The notes beneath the pieces are model-generated. The model made no database searches and had not been told where the DNA came from. It saw only the letters and a list, made by a program, of their open reading frames with translations. Positions 1 to 11,172 of a stretch of DNA of 64,000 nucleotides are shown piece after piece. The translations under genes were made by a program, and so were the position numbers. The stretch is taken from the NCBI GenBank assembly GCA_046350095.1, contig JAXMBA010000002.1, positions 1,612,001 to 1,676,000 of the forward strand, given 5' to 3'. The stretch comes from Urbifossiella sp046350095. GTDB lineage: Bacteria; Planctomycetota; Planctomycetia; Gemmatales; Gemmataceae. The number at the start of each line of letters is the position of its first letter. Within the stretch, counting starts at the first letter, position 1.

Positions 1-1591
<1,591 letters not shown>

Positions 1592-1694
1592 CCGAACCCC
1601 TCCCACAGTGCCGTCGGCGGCGGGCCGGCGGCGGGTGGATCGTGTGACGGTGGTGCCCATCCGTGGTGCTCCCGTGCGCGGGCGAGGCCCGCAG

Positions 1695-3560
1695 CTAGTC
1701 CGGTAACCGGCCCCGCCCCTGGAGGAGGCGGAGCAGTTCGGTGGCGTCGTCGGCCCCGGCGGCGAGCGCGTCCCGCACCCGCTTCCGGTCGGCCTCGGCC
1801 TTCAAATCGCCGAAGCGCGTCAGCACGCGCGTCAGCCACTCGGCCCGCTCCTCCGGCTCGCGGCCCATGAACCCTCCAACTTGATGGAGGTTGACGGCCG
1901 CGTCGTACAGGTCCGGCCGGTCCGCCAGCCGATCCCGGAGGGCTTCCAGGTCGGGCACAACGCCGGCCGCCTGGAGGGCGTACATCTCGCCGAGCAGCCG
2001 CCGTAACCCGGTGTGGGTCACCTCGTCCGGCGTGACTGCAGTCGCCGCCGTCGGCACCAGGCCTGGATCGGCCAACAGTAACTCAAGCAGTTGGCGCTCG
2101 ATTGACTTCTGAGCACTCGGCTTCGCCACGGCTTGCGGCGCCGTCGTGGTCCGCGCCGCACTCGCCTGCACGATCGGCGCCGGCGCCGCCCGCCGGGCCT
2201 GCTCGGCCTCGTGCCGGCGGTGCTCGACCTTCAGCTCGCCGAGCCGGGCCCACACCGTCTCCAGCTTCAGCCCCAGGCGGGACGACAGCCGGGTCATGAT
2301 GAGCTCCTGCTTCACCCGCTGCTCGGTCGGGTAGGCGCCCTTCACGTTCCAGCTCGCCGACTTCACCATCACGCCGAGGATGCGGTCCAGCACCCCGCGG
2401 CTCACCTCGACCGACGGCGCCCCGGTGTCGCCGAGGAGGCGGCGGAAGGCGAAGTCGAGGGCGTCCTCGGCGCCGGTCAGGACCTTGTTGAACGTACCCA
2501 CTCCGTCGGGTCGGACAAGCAAATCGCAGGGGTCGAGCCCGTCCGGCAGTGTGGCGACGGCGAGTTCCACGCTCTCGGACACGAACAGTTCGAGCGCCCG
2601 GTCCACGCCCGTCATGCCGCCGGCGTCCGCGTCGTAGACGAGGACGACCTTGGGGGCGTACCGCCGCAGCTGGGCGACGTGCCGGGCGTTCAGGGCCGTG
2701 CCCATCGTGGCGACGACCTGCGGCACCCCGCACTGGTGGGCCATCATCACGTCGGTGTAGCCCTCGACGACGGCGAGGTACCCGGCGGCGTGGCCGGCGT
2801 GGCGGGCGAGGTCGAGCCCGTAGAGCACGTCCGACTTCGAGAACAGCGGCGTTTCCGTGGAGTTGTAGTACTTCGGCGCCCGCGGCAAGAGGGGACTTTC
2901 GGGCATGATCCGCCCGCCGAAGCCGACGGCCCGTCCCTGGACGTCGCGGATCGGGAACATCACCCGGTCGCGGAAGCGGTCGTAGTAGCCCCGGCCCTCC
3001 ATGCGGCTCGCCAGCAGCCCGACCTCGACGAGCAGTTCGGGCGGCACGCGGTCGATCCGGGCGCGCTCCACGAGCCAGTCGCCGCCGAGCGGGGCGTAGC
3101 CGAGGCCGAAGTCGCGGACCGTCTTGCCGGAGAGCTTCCGCTCGCCGACGTAGGTGCGGGCGGCGGCCGCGTCGGGCGAGTCGAGGAGGTTCGTCTGGTA
3201 CAACTCGGCGGCCCAGCGCATCACCCCCAGCAGCCGGCTGCGGGCCTGGTCCTGCGGGGATTGTTGCTCGTCGAGCTTGATTCCGGCCTTCTTGGCGAGT
3301 ATCTCGCGGGCCTCGCGGAACCCGACCTTCTCCATGTGCTCGACGAAGCTGAACACGTCGCCGTGCGCCCCGCAGCTCCAGCACTTGTAGCGCTGGCGGC
3401 GCGAGTCCACGTCCAGCGACGGGCGGCTGTCGGTGTGGAAGGGGCAGATGGCCTTGAAGACCGGGCCGGCGGGCACGAGCGTGAGGTAGCCGCCGACGAC
3501 ATCAGCGATGTCGCACGAGGCCTTGATCTGGCGGGTGAGCTCCACCGGGTCGGACGGCAC
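1695..3560 (-). CDS. dnaG: DNA primase DnaG
   Basis: Synthesises RNA primers for replication. The 621-residue product has the N-terminal CHC2 zinc-binding domain (C39, H42, C60, C63), the catalytic core with TOPRIM motifs EGYTD at 266-270 and YDADAGG at 309-315, and a C-terminal helical part likely to bind DnaB helicase after an Ala/Gln-rich linker near 450-490. The start is GTG at 3558-3560 (read as MPSDPVEL), which fits the usual short N-terminus before the zinc finger. A 99-codon frame (3564-3863) ends 3 nt before this start. rpoD follows in the same direction. Length and motifs are normal for the family. Confidence 0.97.
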   Translation of the reverse strand: MPSDPVELTRQIKASCDIADVVGGYLTLVPAGPVFKAICPFHTDSRPSLDVDSRRQRYKCWSCGAHGDVFSFVEHMEKVGFREAREILAKKAGIKLDEQQSPQDQARSRLLGVMRWAAELYQTNLLDSPDAAAARTYVGERKLSGKTVRDFGLGYAPLGGDWLVERARIDRVPPELLVEVGLLASRMEGRGYYDRFRDRVMFPIRDVQGRAVGFGGRIMPESPLLPRAPKYYNSTETPLFSKSDVLYGLDLARHAGHAAGYLAVVEGYTDVMMAHQCGVPQVVATMGTALNARHVAQLRRYAPKVVLVYDADAGGMTGVDRALELFVSESVELAVATLPDGLDPCDLLVRPDGVGTFNKVLTGAEDALDFAFRRLLGDTGAPSVEVSRGVLDRILGVMVKSASWNVKGAYPTEQRVKQELIMTRLSSRLGLKLETVWARLGELKVEHRRHEAEQARRAAPAPIVQASAARTTTAPQAVAKPSAQKSIERQLLELLLADPGLVPTAATAVTPDEVTHTGLRRLLGEMYALQAAGVVPDLEALRDRLADRPDLYDAAVNLHQVGGFMGREPEERAEWLTRVLTRFGDLKAEADRKRVRDALAAGADDATELLRLLQGRGRLPD

Positions 3561-3563
3561 GTG

Positions 3564-3863
3564 TCACCTGCGGTTGCCGGCGGGCGGCGTCCCGCCGCGG
3601 CCGGAAGGTCGGCCGGGCGAATCGGGGCGGGACGGGGGCGTCGGCGGTCGGTACGGGTCCGCGGGTCGATCGGCCTTCGGCGTGGTGTCGTGGTCCCGTG
3701 ATCCCCGGGCTTCGGTGGAGCCGGCAGTCCCCGGTCGGGTCGGTCGCGCCAGCATGGCCGGCGGCCGGTGGGGGAGAATTGCCGTGGGGTGGGGGGCGGG
3801 CCTCGACGGGTGCCGCGGCTCTCTCCTGAGCCTCAGGGTCGGTGCGCCAATCCGTTGACGCAT
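3564..3863 (-). other. Candidate leader reading frame upstream of dnaG (99 codons)
   Basis: An uninterrupted frame starts with ATG at 3861-3863, only 5 nt downstream of a consensus TATAAT on the same strand, so the ATG would be at or very near the first transcribed base (leaderless arrangement). It ends with TGA at 3564-3566, 3 nt before the dnaG GTG. The product is Arg/Pro-rich (MRQRIGAPTLRLRREP...) with no recognisable domain. It may be only the open 5' leader of the dnaG-rpoD mRNA, since long chance frames are common at this GC content. I do not claim it is a gene. Confidence 0.25.
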
Positions 3864-3868
3864 TGCGA

Positions 3869-3896
3869 ATTATACCGCCGCCGGAAAAACCGTCAA
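3869..3896 (-). promoter_or_regulatory. Sigma-70 promoter for dnaG-rpoD
   Basis: On the minus strand, TTGACG (3896-3891) is followed by a 16-nt spacer and a perfect TATAAT (3874-3869). This is the best promoter match in the window. It predicts a transcription start near 3862 and a leader of about 300 nt before the dnaG GTG. Confidence 0.75.
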
Positions 3897-4206
3897 GTTG
3901 GGTCCGTTCCGAGCCGCACGTCCCCTTCAACTTACCTCATTCCCGCGGCCGGTCGCGGGCCCCGGGCCGGTTTCGCTGGCGGAAACGCCGACAGCCGACG
4001 CGCCGACCGGCGCCACCGCCCGGGGGCGCGGAAGGCGCGCCACCGGGCGCCGCCGGGCGGGAACTTCGGGGAAGGACCGCAACCGACCTGGAGTCGAGCC
4101 GGCGAACGGCGCGACGTCAGTCCGCCGGGGCAATCGGGGCGGGCTTTCCCGCCGGGGCAGTTTGGGCTACCCTTGACGACGCCACGCCCGCACCCGAGGC
4201 GCCCGG

Positions 4207-4635
4207 ATGTCGTCGTCGCTACCCTCCCTGTTCGCGCAAGCCGGCGGCAAGCCGCCCGGCTCCCCCTGGGAAAAGCCCGAACTCCTCTACGCCTCCCTCG
4301 CCATCGCCGCGGCCCTGCTCGCCGGCGGCGTCGTCATCTACCTGGTCGACCGCTGGCGGAAGCGCGGGCTCGCCCCCGGCACCGCCGACGGCGCCGCCGA
4401 GCTGACCGGCTTCCGCGGCATGCTGGAGCGCGGCGAGATCACCGAGGAGGAGTACGCCCGCCTCCGCCAGAAGGCCGCCGCCAGGCTGAAGGGCCCGGCC
4501 CCGGCCGCCGAAACCAGGAGTCCGGCGGCCCTGGACACGGCCCCGGCGCCGCCCGCGCCCCCGACCCCGACGCTGCCGGGGCCGCTCCCCGACGACTACT
4601 TCGACGACCCGCAACCGCCGCCCCGGCCGACGTAA
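4207..4635 (+). CDS. Small membrane protein with C-terminal SHOCT-like segment
   Basis: A 142-residue protein with one hydrophobic segment at about residues 27-46 (LLYASLAIAAALLAGGVVIYL) followed by positive charges, so probably N-out/C-in. Residues about 65-96 (LTGFRGMLERGEITEEEYARLR) match the short SHOCT-type helical pair, in which a short glycine-containing turn sits between two helices. The C-terminus is Pro/Ala-rich and ends with acidic DDYFDD. SHOCT domains are thought to mediate oligomerisation, but the cellular role here is unknown. It lies 220 bp upstream of clpX on the same strand, and a functional link is not established. The ATG at 4207 is taken because the hydrophobic segment follows shortly. 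Confidence 0.8.
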   Translation: MSSSLPSLFAQAGGKPPGSPWEKPELLYASLAIAAALLAGGVVIYLVDRWRKRGLAPGTADGAAELTGFRGMLERGEITEEEYARLRQKAAARLKGPAPAAETRSPAALDTAPAPPAPPTPTLPGPLPDDYFDDPQPPPRPT

Positions 4636-4855
4636 CCGGCGGTTCTGCCGCATCCGGCCCGCGGGGCAGAACCCGCAGGGTCGGGCCGTCGCCCGGAACC
4701 GATTAGGACAGTTATTCAGAACCCGTGTCGCGCCCGAATCCGGTCGCGGTATGATTAGCCTGAAGTCGGGGTACTTCCCCGACACCGAGCCCCGGCCCGC
4801 TAACCGGCGCCGCCGCCCCAACCACTCCCCCCGAACCCTGCCCTGGGGACCCCGC

Positions 4856-6154
<1,299 letters not shown>

Positions 6155-6181
6155 GCGGGGAGCGGCAGCCGCACCACGACG

Positions 6182-6205
6182 ACGCCCGGGGGCGACCCCG
6201 GGCGT
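6182..6205 (+). terminator. Terminator hairpin after clpX
   Basis: Perfect 10-bp arms (ACGCCCGGGG / CCCCGGGCGT) with a GCGA loop, followed by TTTCGCGTT, start 28 nt after the clpX stop. The convergent kinase gene ends at 6222, so the hairpin may serve both. Confidence 0.7.
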
Positions 6206-6221
6206 TTCGCGTTCCCACTCG

Positions 6222-9200
6222 CTACCGCTTCACCTCGCGCGGCGGCGGGGCCGGCGGCGGCGGGTGCGGTGGCGCCGCCAGCTCGGCCCAGAAGCGGACC
6301 CACCCCTCGCGCTCGTCGTCCGGCAGCGCGGCCAGCGCCACCGGGTCGCGGGTCGGGGCCAGTTCCGGCGTGGTGCGGGCGAGCGGGCCGACGAGCGTCG
6401 CGATCGGGCCGCCCTTCGTCCGCGCCGTTCCGAGCACGTCCAGCGCCTGCCGCCGCAGCCGTGCCCGCTCCTCGGCCGACAGCCCCGGCCCGTCGGTCCC
6501 GCGGCCGAACCCCGCCTGCACCGCCCACCCGGCCGCCGCCACCACGTCCGCCGACGGCCGCCCCGCCCCCGCCTCGGTCGCGAACCGGACCGCCAGGGCG
6601 TAGCGGTGCTCGAACTGGGCGCAGTATCGGGCCAGCTGGAACCACTCCGCCGGGGTTGGCGGCCGCAACTCGCCGCGGAGGACGGCCGGCAGTTTCGCCT
6701 CCCACACGGCTATCTGCTCGAGTTGCGCGCGCTGGAGGTGGTTGAGGGGGCTGCCCAGGTAGCCGGGTTTCGGTCGCGCCGCCGACGCCCGTAGGTCGGC
6801 GAGCGCCCCGCGGTGATCGCCGGCGGCCACACGCACCTTCGCCCGGAAGTCGTACCCGCCGGGGTGATCTGGCCGCGTGGCGATCAACTCGTCGCACGCC
6901 CGGGCCAGCTCGACCGGGGTCAGCGGCTTCGCTCCGCGGCTGCCTGAGAGCATTTCGCCGCTCAGCACGGTGATCATGAAGAACGCCAGGTCGGCGTCGA
7001 GCTGGACGGCCCGGCGCAGCGCCGCGACGGTTTCGTCGGAGTCCGCGGCGAAGGTGCCCGTCGTGCCGATGAGGATGTGCGGCCACGGCGAGGTGGGGTC
7101 GAGCTCGACCGCCGAGCGGACAAGGCGGCCGCCGTCCGGGCTGTCCGGCCGGGACTCCTTGAGCGCCATCCCCAGCGCCAGCCGGGCGGCCACGCTACGA
7201 GGCCGGGCGGCGACGGCGGCGGTGAAGTGGCGGATGATCTCCGGGTCGTCCGGCTCGGAACCGTGGGCCCCCAACCGCATGTGCGCCCAGAACTCGCCCG
7301 GGGCACGCTCGTAGGCGACCCGGGCGAGCTCGGCCTGAACGGCCTGGATCTTGTCCGTGGTACCGCCGGCCAGCCCCTCGGCCAGCACGCCCAGCTCCCG
7401 AGCCGACATCCGCGTTACCTCCGGGCGGGCCAGCAGGGCCCGCAGCTTCGGCTCGTCCGGCCGCTCGGCCGCCGCCCACCACTCGCGGGCGAACGGGTCG
7501 TCCGTCGCCAGTACCAGGACGGCGCCGAGTCGGTCTCGCAGGCGCCGCGGCGGGACCGCGCCCCAGGCGGGCGGCTGCCAGCCCGGGTCCATGAGCGGGG
7601 CGGCAATCCGCCACACCCGCACGGCGGCGGTCAGCCGGTCGCGAAACCGGTGCCCCTTCAGCCACGCCGCCGCGCCGTCCGGCTCGCCCGCTTCCGGGTC
7701 GAACCCGGCGGCCCGGAACGCGGCCGCGTACCGGGCGGACACGCGGTCGGTGATCGTGACCGGCATGATGAACCGGATGTCGTTCTCGTCGGCGATCCGG
7801 TCGAGTTCGGCGAGGAGGGCGCGGTCGCGGTCGTCGGCGTCGAGCCCGGCCGCGGCGGCGGCGACCGCCGTGGTCAGCTCGTCGGCCGGGTCGCCGGCCG
7901 CCAGCAGGGCCGCGGCGCGCTTGTGGGCGGACCGGGCGGCGGTGAGCGTGAGCGCCCAACGGGCGGGGTCGTCGGCCTGCCGCGCCCCTTCAGCGCGGAG
8001 CGCCTCGCACTCGTTCAGCGCGGCGAACACGTCGCGCTCGGTGGTCAGCCGGCGGGCCTGCAGCTCGGCGGCGCGGGCGGTCGCGTCGCGCTCGGCGCGC
8101 CACGCCACGGCCGCGACCCCGGCGACGAGCAGCAGCCCGGCCGCCGCGAGGAGCCGCCGCGCCCGCCGCCGCCTCCGCTCCTCGGCGGCGCGGACTTCGG
8201 CGCGGGTGCGCTCCAGTTCCGCCCGGCGGGCGCGGTCGTCGGCCGCCTGCCGGAGGTCGGCCACTGCCCGCGCCACCTCGCCGGCGTCGGCCGGCCGCCC
8301 GGCCGGGTCGGGGCTGAGGCAGCGCCGGCACAGCGCCACCAGTTCCGGTTCGGCGCCGCACCGGTCGAGCCGGGCGAAGCAGTCGGTCACGTCCCCGCGG
8401 GCGGCGGCCACCCGGGTGGTCTCGCCGGAGGTGCCGGTGAACGGCGGCGCGCCGGTGAGTACGACGGCCAGGACGGCGCCGAGGCCGAACACGTCGCTGC
8501 GGGCATCGACGCGGTCGGTGTCGCCGCGCGCCTGCTCCGGCGGCATGAACGCCGGCGTGCCCATCACGCTCCCGGCCATGGTGACGGACGACGCGTGACG
8601 GATGGCGGACGCCCCCGGACCCGTGCCGTCGGACGAATCGGGGTCGGTTTCGTCCTTCGTCCCTGCGCCTCCATCCTTCGCCAACCCCCAGTCCATGACC
8701 TGGACCTCCCCGAACGCCCCGACCATGACGTTCGCCGGCTTCAGGTCGCGGTGGATGACCCCCTGGCTGTGGGCGTAGCCGACGGCCTGGCACACCTGCT
8801 CGAACGCGGCGACGAACCGGCCGCGGTCGGCGGCGGGGGCGGGGCGGCGGGCGAGCAGCTCGGCTAGGGTGTCGCCCTTGATGAGCTTCATGGCCAAGAA
8901 CGGCCGGCCGTCGGGGAGCGTGCCGAAGGCGTGGACGGGCGGGATGCCGGGGTGGTTAAGGCGGCCGGTGATGCGGGCCTCGTCGGCGAACCGGCGGGCG
9001 GTGCCGGACGCGGGGTCGAACCGGTCCTGGAGCACCTTGACGGCGACCTCGCGGCCCAGGCCGGTGTCGGCGGCGCGGTAGACGACGCCGATGCCGCCGC
9101 GGGCGATCTCGTCGCCGAGGACGTACCCGCCGGCGGGGGCGGAGGTGCCGGTGGGGGTGGCGCCGGGGGTGCGGGTGGCGAGGGGGTCGTCGGGCGCGGC

Positions 9201-9251
9201 GGTCGCGCCGGGGTCGGGGTCGCGGGTGGCGAGGGGGTCGGGCGCGGCCAT
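6222..9251 (-). CDS. Serine/threonine protein kinase, Hanks type, with repeat-like C-terminal half
   Basis: A 1009-residue signalling kinase. The N-terminal tail repeats DPLATR twice. The kinase domain spans about 43-330, with glycine loop IARGGIGVVYRA (49-60), lysine K72, catalytic HRDLKPAN (167-174), DWG at 187-189 in place of DFG (often seen in planctomycete kinases) and an FMPPEQARGD activation-segment end. A membrane segment (LLAAAGLLLVAGVAAVAW) follows at about 365-385, so the kinase should be cytoplasmic. The rest is Ala/Arg-rich with helical repeats resembling tetratricopeptides (for example near 690-830), a probable protein-binding sensor. All key catalytic residues are present. The substrate is unknown. 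Confidence 0.92.
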   Translation of the reverse strand: MAAPDPLATRDPDPGATAAPDDPLATRTPGATPTGTSAPAGGYVLGDEIARGGIGVVYRAADTGLGREVAVKVLQDRFDPASGTARRFADEARITGRLNHPGIPPVHAFGTLPDGRPFLAMKLIKGDTLAELLARRPAPAADRGRFVAAFEQVCQAVGYAHSQGVIHRDLKPANVMVGAFGEVQVMDWGLAKDGGAGTKDETDPDSSDGTGPGASAIRHASSVTMAGSVMGTPAFMPPEQARGDTDRVDARSDVFGLGAVLAVVLTGAPPFTGTSGETTRVAAARGDVTDCFARLDRCGAEPELVALCRRCLSPDPAGRPADAGEVARAVADLRQAADDRARRAELERTRAEVRAAEERRRRRARRLLAAAGLLLVAGVAAVAWRAERDATARAAELQARRLTTERDVFAALNECEALRAEGARQADDPARWALTLTAARSAHKRAAALLAAGDPADELTTAVAAAAAGLDADDRDRALLAELDRIADENDIRFIMPVTITDRVSARYAAAFRAAGFDPEAGEPDGAAAWLKGHRFRDRLTAAVRVWRIAAPLMDPGWQPPAWGAVPPRRLRDRLGAVLVLATDDPFAREWWAAAERPDEPKLRALLARPEVTRMSARELGVLAEGLAGGTTDKIQAVQAELARVAYERAPGEFWAHMRLGAHGSEPDDPEIIRHFTAAVAARPRSVAARLALGMALKESRPDSPDGGRLVRSAVELDPTSPWPHILIGTTGTFAADSDETVAALRRAVQLDADLAFFMITVLSGEMLSGSRGAKPLTPVELARACDELIATRPDHPGGYDFRAKVRVAAGDHRGALADLRASAARPKPGYLGSPLNHLQRAQLEQIAVWEAKLPAVLRGELRPPTPAEWFQLARYCAQFEHRYALAVRFATEAGAGRPSADVVAAAGWAVQAGFGRGTDGPGLSAEERARLRRQALDVLGTARTKGGPIATLVGPLARTTPELAPTRDPVALAALPDDEREGWVRFWAELAAPPHPPPPAPPPREVKR

Positions 9252-9294
9252 CGCCCGATGGTATCACACGACGCCCGACAAGTCACTTCGGCGA

Positions 9295-11055
9295 TCAGTT
9301 CCCCTTCGGCGCCGGGATGGGGTCGTCCGACGACGGCGCCGACACCGCCGCGGCGCCCACCGGGCCGGTCGCCGCCGAGCGGTCCAGCACCCGCTTCGCC
9401 TCCGCCGCCGACAGCGGCGTCAGCTTCGCCAGCGACTGGCCCGGCGCCCACCGGTACAGCACCGGCCCCGTCGCCTTCGGCCGCACCACCGACGCGAACC
9501 CCACCGCGCCCGCCAGGCCGTCCGCCGGCGACGGCGGCGCCTTCACCGCCGGCGGCGCCTTCACGAGCATCGGCACGCCCTTCACCGGCGGGCCGCCCTT
9601 CGCCGCCTTCGGGTCGGCCGCCTTCGGCGCCTCGTTCGCCTTCAGGTCCTCCACCACCAGGCCGCCGTCGTCCACCGACACCACCTTGAAGTTCCGCTTC
9701 GTCCCGGTGTTGCCGTCGTCGTCGATGTCGAACCCGTTCTCGGCGTCCGGGCGGTACGCCTTGTTCTGCTTCTTCCGCTGGCCCAGGTGCTCGTACTGCA
9801 GCACCTTCACCCGCCGGGCCGACGCCTCCAGCTCGTACGTCAGCGGGTTGTACTTGTCCCGCACGAACGCCGTCGCCGTCCCGTCCGACCGGATCGACAC
9901 GCCGATCAGCACGATGTCCGCCGAGATGTCCTCCTTCGCCGCCACCGGCGTCGGCTCCTTCTCCGGCGGCGGCTCGTCGACCCGCACCTTGAACGACCGC
10001 TCCGCCTTCTGCCCGTTGGCCGCCTTCGCCACCACCGTCACCGTGCCCGTGCCCGTCTCGCCGGCCTTCGGCGCCAGCTGCACCGTCTTGCGGGCCTCGT
10101 CCACCTTCACCTCCGTCCCCTTGAACGGGCCGCCCTCGACCGTCGCCGTCAGGCTCACCTTGCCGACGTAGTCGGCGTCGGCGACCACCGGCACGCGGAT
10201 CGGGTCGAGCTTGTCGCCGACCTTGACGGCCACGTCGGCGATGCGGCCGAGCGACATCGGCGGCGGCGGCGGCAGCGGGCCGTGGAACGGGTCCTTCAGC
10301 ACCAGCAGGCTGTAGTCGCGGTTCTTCAGCGACAGCACCGGCGCCAGCTGCGTCGGGGTGATGCCGCGGCCGACCTCGGGGCTGAGCGCGACGCCGTTGT
10401 ACCCGAGCCACCCGCCGACGCCGGCGAAGGCGGTCGGCACCGGCAGGAACGTGCGGCGGTTCTCGGCGTTGTCCAGGATGATGGCCTCGGTGCCGAGCTT
10501 GACGATCAGGTCGTGCCGGTCGCCGGCCACCTTCGCCTTGCCGGCGGGGGTGGGGGTGGGGTCCACCTTGATGTCGAGGTGGGTGATCTGCTGCAACACG
10601 TTGAGCCGGTAGTAGCCCTCGAGCACGTCCTTGACGTTCCACATGTCGGCCCGCTCGAACGACACCTCGTAGCAGACCTTCTGGTACGCCAGCTTCTTCC
10701 CCGCGCCCGGCAGCACCGGCGTGCCGGCGGGATCGGGCGACTTCTCGGTGATGCGGTAGCCGGGGGCGACGCCGGCCTTCTGGAGCACCCGCCCCAGCAT
10801 CTCGGCGTACTCGCGCTTGGCCAGCGAGGCGTCGGCGGGGAGGCTCCGCTTGCGGGCCTCGGCCAGCCGCGGCGCCTCCCGCCGGGCGGCCTTCAGGTCG
10901 CCCTCCAGCTTCTCGACCTCGGCGGCGACGCGGTCGGCGGCCTGCGTCTTCTGCGAGTAGGGGACGAGGACGAACAGCCACGCGGCGGCCCCGCCGACGG
11001 CGAGGACGATCATCCCGATCAGGGCGGCGGCGAGGGTGCGTTCTCTGGCGTTCAT
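9295..11055 (-). CDS. PilO/GspM-like assembly protein with a long C-terminal extension
   Basis: Last gene of the secretion/pilus cluster. The 586-residue protein begins with a short cytoplasmic end and one membrane helix at about 10-32 (ALIGMIVLAVGGAAAWLFVLV), then a coiled coil (AAEVEKLEGDLKAARRE) and an alpha/beta region, the layout of PilO/GspM inner-membrane platform proteins. The family usually has about 160-220 residues. The remainder is an extension with an Ig-like stretch and a Pro/Ala-rich tail, whose role is unknown. The start ATG at 11055 is the natural one before the helix. A 32-bp-arm hairpin lies between it and the upstream PilM-PilN gene. Assignment rests on context and topology more than on conserved motifs. 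Confidence 0.7.
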   Translation of the reverse strand: MNARERTLAAALIGMIVLAVGGAAAWLFVLVPYSQKTQAADRVAAEVEKLEGDLKAARREAPRLAEARKRSLPADASLAKREYAEMLGRVLQKAGVAPGYRITEKSPDPAGTPVLPGAGKKLAYQKVCYEVSFERADMWNVKDVLEGYYRLNVLQQITHLDIKVDPTPTPAGKAKVAGDRHDLIVKLGTEAIILDNAENRRTFLPVPTAFAGVGGWLGYNGVALSPEVGRGITPTQLAPVLSLKNRDYSLLVLKDPFHGPLPPPPPMSLGRIADVAVKVGDKLDPIRVPVVADADYVGKVSLTATVEGGPFKGTEVKVDEARKTVQLAPKAGETGTGTVTVVAKAANGQKAERSFKVRVDEPPPEKEPTPVAAKEDISADIVLIGVSIRSDGTATAFVRDKYNPLTYELEASARRVKVLQYEHLGQRKKQNKAYRPDAENGFDIDDDGNTGTKRNFKVVSVDDGGLVVEDLKANEAPKAADPKAAKGGPPVKGVPMLVKAPPAVKAPPSPADGLAGAVGFASVVRPKATGPVLYRWAPGQSLAKLTPLSAAEAKRVLDRSAATGPVGAAAVSAPSSDDPIPAPKGN

Positions 11056-11085
11056 CGGCGCGGCGGGCTCGGTGGTGTTCGGTAC

Positions 11086-11171
11086 TGACCAACGACCAAT
11101 GACCCACCAATGACCAACGCCGGAGACCAGGGCTTTCCCTTGGTCATTGGTGGGTCATTGGTCGTTGGTCA
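11086..11171. repeat. Perfect 32-bp inverted repeat built from GACCAAT/GACCAAC words
   Basis: Arms 11086-11117 and 11140-11171 are exact reverse complements around a 22-nt loop. The stem is an iteration of near-7-mers (GACCAAC, GACCAAT, GACCCACCAAT, GACCAA). It fills the gap between the PilM-PilN stop (11173) and the next gene's start (11055). Its base composition is much lower in GC than the genes. Confidence 0.95.
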
Positions 11172-11172
11172 T

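Larger units (their letters stand above)
3561..4206. other. Gene-poor divergent spacer between dnaG and the SHOCT protein
   Basis: About 650 bp with no convincing coding sequence. It contains the dnaG-rpoD promoter (3869-3896, minus strand), the candidate leader frame described separately, and a short AT-rich patch around 3863-3900 that stands out in otherwise GC-saturated DNA. No repeat or RNA gene was recognised. A plus-strand promoter for the gene at 4207 must lie here, but I could not pick a good match. Confidence 0.6.

Noticed and set aside
4751..4855. Upstream extension of ClpX by 35 residues
   Set aside because: Pro/Arg-rich and absent from ClpX proteins. The ATG at 4856 fits the zinc-finger spacing.
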